Part shown: in pieces, positions 27,066 through 33,740 of the stretch
Layout: every line of letters begins with the position of its first letter
Position numbering within the stretch: the stretch's first letter is position 1
Origin: Pseudomonas viridiflava
GTDB lineage: Bacteria; Pseudomonadota; Gammaproteobacteria; Pseudomonadales; Pseudomonadaceae
Assembly (NCBI RefSeq): GCF_900583165.1
Contig: NZ_UTKY01000083.1
Location: forward strand, 1 to 64,000
Direction: 5' to 3'
DNA: 64,000 bases
Translations under genes and position numbers: made by a program
Notes under the pieces: generated by a model
Seen by the model: the letters and a program-made list of their open reading frames with translations, nothing else
The model's database searches: none
Told to the model about the DNA's origin: nothing

Positions 27066-28757
27066 TTACTCGGGCAGGGCAATGGGGCCGATGTCGGCGA
27101 ATACATCGCCAGGGCCTGGGTTCTCAGGGTGTGTGCTGCCACCGAAGTGGGTCATGATGCCCCACACCGCATTCAAAGAGGTCTGCACGGCGCCTTCGAC
27201 CCAGGCTGGGGTCCAGGAGACGTCGTCACCGGCGATAAAAGTCCCACGTTGTTCGGCGGGCATGTCCTTCTGCATGAAGTGCGCATACATACGCTGGTTG
27301 TAGCGATAGTGGCCGGGCAGTGCGCCTTTGAAGGCCCCGAGGAAATGCGGGTCGGCTTCCCACGACACCGTGATCGGGTCGCCGATGATGCGGGCCTTGA
27401 TGTCGACGTTCGGGTAGATCTTTTTTAACGCGTCCAACGCCAGTTTTACCCGCTTATCGATAGGTTGCGGCAGCATTTTCAGCGCGTCGCTCATCCACGC
27501 ATAAGACAGGCAGATCACCCCAGGTTTGTCGTCACCGTTATCGAACAGGTAGGTGCCACGCGTCAGGCGGTCGGTGAGGGTCATGCTCATTAGGTCGCGG
27601 CCGGTTTCCGGGTCTTTGTCCTTCCAGAACGGACGGTCGACCATCACGAAGGTTTTCGACGATTGCATGTAGCGCGTGCGGTCCAGGGCCATCCACATCT
27701 TTTGCGAGAACAGGCTTTCATCGCATTCGATCTGGGTGGTCAGCAGCCAGCTTTGGCACGTGGTGAGCACTGCTGCGTACTCACGGGTGTCGCCGTAGTT
27801 GTCGGTGACGGCAAAGCGGCCATCGGCGGCGTGGGCAATGCGCTTCACGCCGGCGCGTGGCGCACCGCGATGCAACGAACTGAGGCTGGTGCCCGCTGGC
27901 CAATGGGCACAGCGTTCCGGCACATGACGCCAGATGCCCATGGGCACCTGCGACACACCGCCGACCACCAGATGTTGGTGATCGTCGCAGTTGGTCATTA
28001 CCACGCGGAAGATTTCCAGCATGGAGTTGGGGAAGTCCGAGTCCCAGCCGCCCGTGCCGAAACCCACCTGACCGAACACTTCGCGGTGCAGGAACGAGAG
28101 CTTGGCGAACGCCTTGGAGGTAGCGACGAAATCGTAGAAGGTGCGGTCATCCCACAGCGGGACCAGCTTGTTCCACAGTTCCTTGAGACGTGGCACGTCA
28201 CGGTCGCGGATGGCCTGCTGGATATCACCGAACTGCGAACCGGCCTCCAGCGCGTCGGCCCAGGCGTCGGCGACTTCCTGGAACAGCACCGGCAGATCGG
28301 AGAGCTTTTGCGCGTAGTGGGTCTGGCCTTCGAGGTCGATCACCGTGCTGCCAGAGGCCGGGGTTAGTGGGTTGGGGAAGGGTTTGGTTTCCAGGCCGAG
28401 CTTGTCGACATAGTGGTAAAACGCGGTGGATGACACCGGGAAACGCATCCCGCCCAACTCGGCAATAATGCCCTCGGCGCCTTCAAAGGCTTGGGAACGC
28501 AGGCGGCCGCCCATCTTCGACGCTTCGTACACCACCGGCTTGAGGCCCAGCTTCATCAACTCATAGGCGGCCACCAGGCCGGCGATACCTGCGCCGACGA
28601 TCGCCACTTCGGCGCCGTGGTTGACGGCGGGAATGCTGCCCAGGCCGGCGGGGTGTTCGATCCAGTCATCAAAGGCGAACGGAAAGTCCGGGCCGAAGAT
28701 GGTGATGGGTTTTTTACCGTCTGCAGGGTGGCGATTGTTTTTGTTGAACGTATTCAT
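27066..28757 (-). CDS. davB: L-lysine 2-monooxygenase DavB
   Basis: A 563-residue flavin monooxygenase of the amine-oxidase fold (related to tryptophan 2-monooxygenase). It converts L-lysine and O2 to 5-aminovaleramide. The FAD dinucleotide-binding motif GAGIAG is at residues 55-60, and the second FAD motif GGRLRSQAF follows. The C-terminal FIAGDDVSWTPAWVEGAVQT closes the FAD site. AAGG precedes the ATG. davA follows at once. The later steps (davT, davD) are not in the window. The Lrp-type gene upstream is a candidate regulator. Confidence 0.93.
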   Translation of the reverse strand: MNTFNKNNRHPADGKKPITIFGPDFPFAFDDWIEHPAGLGSIPAVNHGAEVAIVGAGIAGLVAAYELMKLGLKPVVYEASKMGGRLRSQAFEGAEGIIAELGGMRFPVSSTAFYHYVDKLGLETKPFPNPLTPASGSTVIDLEGQTHYAQKLSDLPVLFQEVADAWADALEAGSQFGDIQQAIRDRDVPRLKELWNKLVPLWDDRTFYDFVATSKAFAKLSFLHREVFGQVGFGTGGWDSDFPNSMLEIFRVVMTNCDDHQHLVVGGVSQVPMGIWRHVPERCAHWPAGTSLSSLHRGAPRAGVKRIAHAADGRFAVTDNYGDTREYAAVLTTCQSWLLTTQIECDESLFSQKMWMALDRTRYMQSSKTFVMVDRPFWKDKDPETGRDLMSMTLTDRLTRGTYLFDNGDDKPGVICLSYAWMSDALKMLPQPIDKRVKLALDALKKIYPNVDIKARIIGDPITVSWEADPHFLGAFKGALPGHYRYNQRMYAHFMQKDMPAEQRGTFIAGDDVSWTPAWVEGAVQTSLNAVWGIMTHFGGSTHPENPGPGDVFADIGPIALPE

Positions 28758-28903
28758 GGCTGACCTTGCTGAATACCCGGCGGGGCACGACCCGCTGAGT
28801 ATAGGAAAAGATGGCAGCCAGTTTAGGGAGCATAGCGTTCGTTAATAAGACGCAAAGTGTCGTCGGAATGAATTGTTTTTAGTCAGAGTGACGAGCTTGG
28901 TGG

Positions 28904-29350
28904 TCAGACTGGCTGGCCGCGATCCAATTTGTTACTGAGGATGATCGAGGTGGTGGTTTTCTCCACGCCCTCGACGCTGCCGATTTGGTCCAGCAATTGG
29001 TCCAGTTGCTCCGGCGAGTCGGTGCGCAGCCAGGCCACGTAATCGAACTCACCGCTGACGGCGCACAGCTGCTGAACTTGCGCCATGGCACTGAGCCTGC
29101 GCAGCACTTCCTTGCCCGAACGCGCTTGCACGGTGATACCCACATAAGCCTGCAAACCGCCGTCGACGACGCGTTGGCCTAGGCGTACGCCGTAGCCGGT
29201 GATCACCTGGGTTTTCTCCAACCGCGCCAAGCGCGACGTCACCGTAGTGCGCGCAATGCCTAACTGGCGTGCAAGCATGGCCACGCTTTCACGAGCGTTG
29301 ATCTGCAGAGCGGCGATCAACTGGCGGTCGATTTCATCTAGGACGGGCAA
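28904..29350 (-). CDS. Lrp/AsnC family transcriptional regulator
   Basis: About 148 residues: an N-terminal helix-turn-helix (LARQLGIARTTVTSRLARLE) and a C-terminal RAM ligand-binding domain. The TTG at 29350 (start of PVLDEIDRQLIAAL) is preferred because GGAG stands six bases before it. No ATG is available in frame. It lies directly upstream of davBA on the same strand and may sense lysine or a product, but this is inference from position. Confidence 0.85.
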   Translation of the reverse strand: MPVLDEIDRQLIAALQINARESVAMLARQLGIARTTVTSRLARLEKTQVITGYGVRLGQRVVDGGLQAYVGITVQARSGKEVLRRLSAMAQVQQLCAVSGEFDYVAWLRTDSPEQLDQLLDQIGSVEGVEKTTTSIILSNKLDRGQPV

Positions 29351-29386
29351 GGGAAGCTCCAGTACGGGCGGCAATGGGCAGGCATG

Positions 29387-29875
29387 TTACAGGCTTGTAT
29401 CGGCCAGCAGGCAGCGGGCAAACAGTTGCGGCACCGGCAAATGGCGATGGCTATAGCGACTGAGCAGGATGATCTCGCGGTAAAACGTCAGACTGCCCAG
29501 CGGGATGATTCGTACCTTGGGCGAGTGTTCAAGCCACAAGCCTGCCTGAGGAATCAGCGACACCCCCAGGCCACATTCCACCATCTTGACGATGGCTTCC
29601 AGTTCATCCAGCTCCAGTGCCACCTGTACATCGAGCCGTTGCTCGCGCAAGAAGTGGCTGACCAATCGACCGCCAAACGAGGCGCGGTGCGTAGCGCACG
29701 AGGGGTTGAGTGTTGAGCAGGTGCAAAGGGTCGTTACCCACTATCGAGTCAGGCACGATCAGTACGAAGGGCTCTTTGCGCACCACCTGCATACGCAACT
29801 CCTTGGGCAGGTCGAAGGGCGGGCGGATGATGATTGCCGAGTCCAGCTCGCCGGCGTCTACTTGGGAAAACTATC
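29387..29875 (-). pseudogene. LysR regulator remnant (effector domain only, frameshifted)
   Basis: Two overlapping minus-strand frames together spell the C-terminal half of a LysR effector domain. The first runs from AGELDSAIIIRPPFDLPKEL through VVRKEPFVLIVPDS to about 29690. The second continues from about 29695 with VSHFLREQRLDVQVALELDE through MVECGLGVSLIPQAG to the TAA at 29387. The shift is about one base near 29690. The DNA-binding half is missing: similarity stops at about 29875, 65 nt before the VOC gene. A deletion plus a frameshift make this non-functional. Confidence 0.85.
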
Positions 29876-29939
29876 GTCTTTTCATCCAAGCAAGCAAGGC
29901 TAGACTCGAAGAACTTAACGCCCCCAGAGGTTTGACCTG

Positions 29940-30365
29940 ATGACACTCGCGCCTTTTCACCTGGCAATCCCGGTATACGACCTGGCCGCTGCACGGCACT
30001 TCTACGGTGACGTCTTTGGCCTAGAGGAGGGCCGCTCCAGCGACCATTGGGTCGACTTCAACTTCTTCGGCCACCAATTGGTTATTCACGAACACCCGAA
30101 AACTGCATCCCAAGTGTCAGCCCATACCAACGCAGTCGACGGCCATGATGTGCCCGTACCCCATTTCGGCGTGGTGCTGGGCTGGGACGATTGGCATGCG
30201 CTGGCCGAACGCTTGCAGGCGCGCAAGACCCAGTTTGTGCTGGAGCCGCACATCCGGTTCAAGGGGCAGGTGGGGGAGCAGGCGACGTTGTTTCTGTTTG
30301 ACCCGTGCGGGAATGCGCTGGAGTTCAAGGCGTTTAGGGATATCGGGCAGTTGTTTGCGAAGTGA
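29940..30365 (+). CDS. VOC (glyoxalase/bleomycin-resistance fold) family protein
   Basis: A 141-residue protein with the vicinal-oxygen-chelate pattern: [20 protein letters not shown] at the N-terminus with a first metal-ligand His, and [12 protein letters not shown] with Glu near the C-terminus. Many members are metal-dependent lyases, dioxygenases or drug-binding proteins. Nothing shows the substrate. The neighbouring LysR remnant was probably its divergent regulator. A terminator follows 17 nt after the stop. Confidence 0.85.
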   Translation: MTLAPFHLAIPVYDLAAARHFYGDVFGLEEGRSSDHWVDFNFFGHQLVIHEHPKTASQVSAHTNAVDGHDVPVPHFGVVLGWDDWHALAERLQARKTQFVLEPHIRFKGQVGEQATLFLFDPCGNALEFKAFRDIGQLFAK

Positions 30366-30381
30366 AGTGGCCAGACAGGCA

Positions 30382-30410
30382 AAAGCCGCGCAATGCGCGG
30401 CTTTCTTGTT
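30382..30410 (+). terminator. Intrinsic terminator after the VOC gene
   Basis: AAAGCCGCGC (30382-30391) pairs with GCGCGGCTTT (30395-30404) across an AAT loop; TTCTTGTT follows. The hairpin can also act on the minus strand. Its layout relative to the following tRNA-like sequence mirrors the hairpin after the tRNA gene at 33591. Confidence 0.82.
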
Positions 30411-30441
30411 GGTTAGGCTGACACGGACTTGGCGCGTGGAG
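30405..30441 (-). repeat. Degenerate copy of the tRNA-Ile 3' end (possible old att site)
   Basis: On the minus strand CCACGCGCCAAGTCCGTGT, then a few mismatches, then ACCAAC matches the T-arm and 3' end of the tRNA at 33621-33697 (CCACGGTTCAAGTCCGTGT, then GGGCCC-ACCAAC). The longest exact block is CAAGTCCGTGT. It marks the far edge of the toxin-like island and may be the remains of a duplicated attachment site. The acceptor stem is not preserved. Confidence 0.5.
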
Positions 30442-30526
30442 CTGGCGCATGAACCCGGTGTTGGTAGGTTGCATGCCGGAGAACGCGGCCGGGTTTGGGG
30501 GTCGTTAGGCGTTGCGCTTGAGGTTG

Positions 30527-30913
30527 CTAAATTAAACCGAGCTTAACGGCTATGCCAAAAATCATCATGACCCCTATGAGGCCAAGCGCGCTCCATTGCA
30601 GGCGCACGAATTTACGTTTGAGCACGGCAGGCAAGCCCGTCAGATCTTCGGTACTCAGCGTACCCCTTTTGATGTGGCGTTTTGGAAAGGCGACGATTCC
30701 AGAAATACCGCCAATCAACAGCAATTTCCCCCATGGCCCCCCATACCGCAATGGCGCCCAGGCTGAGATTGCCGAGCTATTTTTCAAGTGTTCCAGGATG
30801 AGGTCCATCTTTGTGTAAGCAAGGTGTAGGCAGATACCAATCCATAGAAAAATACCGGCGAAGTCAGCCAAGGCTATGGCCAAAAGCACTTTATCGCCTA
30901 CGGCCAGGCTCAT
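30527..30913 (-). CDS. Small membrane protein, likely immunity protein of the orphan module
   Basis: A 128-residue protein with hydrophobic segments at about 8-30, 62-76 and 101-127. It is roughly 60% identical by eye to the equal-length protein at 31537 and shares GGPWGKLLLIGGISG and CLHLAYTK. Its ATG overlaps the stop of the toxin-like fragment by ATGA, exactly as in the upstream pair. Small multi-pass membrane proteins encoded this way are typical immunity partners of pore-forming toxins. I do not recognise a named family. Function is inferred from arrangement only. Confidence 0.75.
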   Translation of the reverse strand: MSLAVGDKVLLAIALADFAGIFLWIGICLHLAYTKMDLILEHLKNSSAISAWAPLRYGGPWGKLLLIGGISGIVAFPKRHIKRGTLSTEDLTGLPAVLKRKFVRLQWSALGLIGVMMIFGIAVKLGLI

Positions 30914-31398
30914 TTTGCCGCCTCATAAATCTTTTCCCCTACCCACCCGCCAGCCAGTCCACCTACAGCCCCCGCGGTGGCGGAAGCTGCTCCCACTGCA
31001 ATGACCGCACACGCTAAGGTTGCAACACCGGCGGTGGGTACCCCGAGGGCAACGCACAGTGCGGTGCCGGCAGTGCCGGATAAGGTCGCGCCCACTATTG
31101 CCCCCGTACCAACGCCCCCAACAAAGCTACCGGTTTCTGTAAATTTAACTTTCTCGCACGCCTGAGCATCGCCAGCGGAGCAGACATTTTTGACTTTCAT
31201 ATAAGAAGCGCCCCCACCAATCGAAGTGCCGACCCAGCCACCGTACTTGATCACCGTGGCAGCCTTGGCCAGCTTTTGAATATGGGTGGCGTATCCCGGT
31301 ATCTGGCCCGATGCGCCTGCTTGTGTCCATCGATGAACGAGGCTTCGGCTTGATAGGCCCAGCGCGGTTTTTAGACTGGGATGGTCGGGAATGCCCAT
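30910..31398 (-). CDS. Orphan toxin-like C-terminal domain
   Basis: 162 residues that match residues 274-435 of the protein at 31920 over the whole length, about three quarters identical by eye. It begins at MGIPDHPSLK and ends GEKIYEAAK. Two glycine/alanine-rich hydrophobic stretches and the VCSAGD-x-x-AC pair are kept. The N-terminal region is absent. Similarity begins only about four codons before the ATG, an in-frame TAA lies at 31474-31476, and no good ribosome binding site is seen before 31398. It looks like an orphan C-terminal module that may be silent unless recombined. Confidence 0.75.
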   Translation of the reverse strand: MGIPDHPSLKTALGLSSRSLVHRWTQAGASGQIPGYATHIQKLAKAATVIKYGGWVGTSIGGGASYMKVKNVCSAGDAQACEKVKFTETGSFVGGVGTGAIVGATLSGTAGTALCVALGVPTAGVATLACAVIAVGAASATAGAVGGLAGGWVGEKIYEAAK

Positions 31399-31536
31399 GC
31401 TTTTGCGAGCAAGGCTGAATCGCCCCGGGTTTCGTAGACACCTCTTTGCCTTAAACTGAGGCCGATCAGGCAGTTATTTTTGCGGGTCACCCAGCGGCTA
31501 AGGCGTGAGCGGCGTGTTGCTTGGAAATAGCTCTAT

Positions 31537-31923
31537 CTAAATCACGCCAAGCATAACTGCGCTGCCAAAGCTGACCATTACCAACAAGAGCCCAATCAAG
31601 CTCCACTGTAAAGTGACCAACTTTCGCTTGAGCCCAGTGGGGAACTGCGCGAAATCTTCTGCGCTTAAGTTGCCCTTTTTGAGCTGGTAGTTTGGAAATG
31701 TAATGAGCCCGGAAATACCACCGATCAAAAGCAGTTTGCCCCAGGGGCCACCGTGTTGCATGGGTGCCCACATCATAATGGCAGGGCTATTTTTAAGGTG
31801 GTCCAGCATCATGTCCGCTTTGGTATAGGCTAAATGCAGGCAGACGCCAATCCAAACAAAAATTCCTGTGAGGTCGGTTAGAGCTATGGTCAAGAGAACC
31901 GAATCGCTCGTACTCAGTGTCAT
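31537..31923 (-). CDS. Small membrane protein, likely immunity to the upstream toxin-like protein
   Basis: A 128-residue protein with hydrophobic segments at about 8-32, 62-76 and 101-127, starting within the last codons of the gene at 31920 (ATGA overlap), so the two are translated together. It is a paralog of the protein at 30527. Coupled expression of a small membrane protein with a glycine-rich, membrane-active-looking partner suggests immunity. I do not recognise it; a chaperone or transport partner is the alternative. Confidence 0.8.
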   Translation of the reverse strand: MTLSTSDSVLLTIALTDLTGIFVWIGVCLHLAYTKADMMLDHLKNSPAIMMWAPMQHGGPWGKLLLIGGISGLITFPNYQLKKGNLSAEDFAQFPTGLKRKLVTLQWSLIGLLLVMVSFGSAVMLGVI

Positions 31924-33227
31924 TTAACGGCCTCGTAGATCTTCTCGCCTGCCCATCCACCTATTGCGCCACCCACGGCGCCACCCGCGACAGAACCTGC
32001 ACCCACCACGATCAGGCCGCATGCCAGAGTGGCTGCGCCCATCGTCGGTATGCCCAGCCCAACACACAAACCGCCTACGACGGCCGCCGATAGGGCCGCT
32101 CCCGCAGCGCCGCCGCCACCGAGTGAGCCTGCAAAGCTACCCGCTTCCGTAAACTTGACCTTCACACAAGCGTCGCTGTCGCCTGCGGAACAAACGTTTT
32201 GTACCTTCATGTAAGAAGCGGCCCCACCTATGGAGGTGCCGACCCAGCCGCCGTGCTTAATCACCGTCGAAGCCTTTGCCAGCTTCTGAATGTGGGTAGC
32301 GTACCCAGGTATCTGGCCTGGAGCACCTGCCTGTGTCCATCGGTGAACAAGGCTACGGCTCGATATCCCCAATGCGATTTTGAGGCTGGGGTGGTCGGGT
32401 ATGCCCATGCTTCTGCGGGTCAGGGATGTGAGGTGAGTATCGAGCTGGCCAAGCAGCCTTTTGCGTTCAGCGAAGAACTCTGGTGATCGTAAATGCCCAT
32501 CCTTAAGGAATGCCCTTTGATGCAGTGCCTCAATCTCCTTAAGAATATTCTTCAAATTGTTCAGGTTCCCGGCCAGCATAGCTTCCCCTGCACCGATTGA
32601 GGTTGAACTGAGCGCCAGGAAACTTTGGATCTGCTCACGGTGACGCATCATGAAGTCGGCATCGTTCGCACTCAGGGGAGCGATAGCGTTTTTAGTGTGT
32701 GCCGCCGCTTCCATCAACCAGCGTTCTTCGCGGGTACATTGAACGTTGTTCGGGTCGCTGAGAGCGATCATTGAGCCCGCTTTAACCTCGGTGAGGTCCG
32801 GGTTTAGCGAGTGAAATTTATCCAGCACGGCGGCGTCGGGTGATTGAAACAGCGTTCGTTTCAATGCATCCGGCGTCGTGCTTTTGGGCACGATGTAAAA
32901 ACCGGGCTCCTGCGGTTTTACTCCAGGCGCAGGCCTGATTGCAGGCGACTCGCTGGTTGGCCGCTTGCGTAAGTTGCCAGAGGTGTCGTCGCTCAAAGGG
33001 CTGAGGGGCCTGTCGCAAACCAGTAATAGTTGACCGCGCTCGACCCCCGTTAGGATTTGCTGCTCAGTCCAAGGGGTTCCGCTCGTGCGGACATCCAGGC
33101 TGAATATGTATGTGGAAGAAAGACCGTGAAGCGCGCGCCTAACGTTCGACACCGCAAAAAAGGGGGATTCGACCTGGCTGAAATCTATGCCTGAGCGCTC
33201 AAGGTCGTTTCGATGCATTAAACGCAT
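31920..33227 (-). CDS. Candidate polymorphic toxin: LysM-like segment plus glycine-rich C-terminal domain
   Basis: A 435-residue protein without a signal peptide. Residues 1-105 are unrecognised. Residues 107-155 look LysM-like (FYIVPKSTTPDALKRTLF, then a Leu-Asn-Pro-Asp-Leu and a Val-Lys-Ala-Gly-Ser). Residues 165-270 are predicted largely helical. The C-terminal module (274-435) begins GIPDHPSLK, has four cysteines (346, 354, 388, 403) and long Gly/Ala-rich stretches (364-385, 405-428) like glycine zippers of pore-forming effectors. The ATG at 33227 is chosen because AGGA stands 8 nt before it; an ATG at 33236 is possible. The domain plan resembles type VI secretion effectors, but no secretion gene is nearby. 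Function is inferred. Confidence 0.75.
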   Translation of the reverse strand: MRLMHRNDLERSGIDFSQVESPFFAVSNVRRALHGLSSTYIFSLDVRTSGTPWTEQQILTGVERGQLLLVCDRPLSPLSDDTSGNLRKRPTSESPAIRPAPGVKPQEPGFYIVPKSTTPDALKRTLFQSPDAAVLDKFHSLNPDLTEVKAGSMIALSDPNNVQCTREERWLMEAAAHTKNAIAPLSANDADFMMRHREQIQSFLALSSTSIGAGEAMLAGNLNNLKNILKEIEALHQRAFLKDGHLRSPEFFAERKRLLGQLDTHLTSLTRRSMGIPDHPSLKIALGISSRSLVHRWTQAGAPGQIPGYATHIQKLAKASTVIKHGGWVGTSIGGAASYMKVQNVCSAGDSDACVKVKFTEAGSFAGSLGGGGAAGAALSAAVVGGLCVGLGIPTMGAATLACGLIVVGAGSVAGGAVGGAIGGWAGEKIYEAVK

Positions 33228-33590
33228 TGCTGTCATCCTGATGGCGATGAGCCGAAGCGTAACGGTGGCTGCAACACGCTTGCTGTCAGCATTATCTGTT
33301 TATGCCAAAGAGCCGGAAGGCGGCGAAGAAGGGTGAGACCTCAATGCAGATGACGGCTTAGCAGCATTTACGGCGAGCGCCCGACAGTCACATCGGGCTC
33401 CCGCCATGCGCGGTTACTGCGAGTGCCTTCAAGCGAGAGGGGGGGGGCGCAGTCGAGGACGTGTGCTGCGTGCTCAATGGCTTCACGCAGTGGAACCACT
33501 CTGATTGCTTCGATCCTAGTGTGGACGATTTGTGGACGGAAAGCGGTTTTCTGCGATTCTGGAAGGGAGATTTCTGATCGCCAGAAACGA
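33228..33590. other. Gene-poor stretch between toxin-like gene and tRNA-Ile
   Basis: No convincing gene is seen in these 363 nt. The part next to 33227 must contain the promoter of the toxin-like gene. Further on there is a G9 run (33442-33450), the direct repeat TGTGGAC (33521 and 33532), and open frames on the minus strand of up to 88 codons without recognisable similarity. It may be decayed integration debris next to the tRNA. Confidence 0.5.
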
Positions 33591-33616
33591 CAAAGGCCAC
33601 GTAAAACGTGGCCTTG
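33591..33616 (-). terminator. Terminator of tRNA-Ile
   Basis: On the minus strand AAGGCCACG and CGTGGCCTTT form a stem around a TTTTA loop, starting 5 nt after the tRNA CCA end and followed by T-rich sequence. Confidence 0.8.
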
Positions 33617-33620
33617 AAGT

Positions 33621-33697
33621 TGGTGGGCCCACACGGACTTGAACCGTGGACCAAAGGATTATGAGTCCTCTGCTCTGACCAACTGAGCTATAGGCCC
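33621..33697 (-). tRNA. tRNA-Ile (CAT anticodon, lysidine-modified type)
   Basis: A 77-nt tRNA with an encoded CCA end. The acceptor stem GGGCCTA pairs with the 3' TGGGCCC region, the D-loop reads AGCTCAGTTGGTCAGAGC, and the T-loop is GTTCAAG. The anticodon loop is CTCATAA with CAT. The GGACTCATAATCC anticodon arm matches the minor isoleucine tRNA (ileX type, read as AUA after TilS modification), not elongator methionine. It is 15 nt downstream of rmcA on the same strand. Confidence 0.93.
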
Positions 33698-33711
33698 TTA
33701 ACTGGACGCGG

Positions 33712-33740
33712 ATTATAGCGATGGTTTACCCGCTGTGCTA
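33712..33740 (-). promoter_or_regulatory. Predicted tRNA-Ile promoter overlapping the end of rmcA
   Basis: On the minus strand a perfect TATAAT (33712-33717) stands 14 nt before the tRNA 5' end and overlaps the rmcA stop codon (TAA, 33713-33715). The -35 (33735-33740, TAGCAC) is weak. The tRNA may also be made by processing of the rmcA transcript. Confidence 0.55.

Noticed and set aside
33368-33634. 88-codon minus-strand frame next to tRNA-Ile as an integrase remnant
   Set aside because: It runs through the tRNA terminator and the tRNA 3' end, and I see no tyrosine-recombinase motif. Kept only as unexplained DNA.
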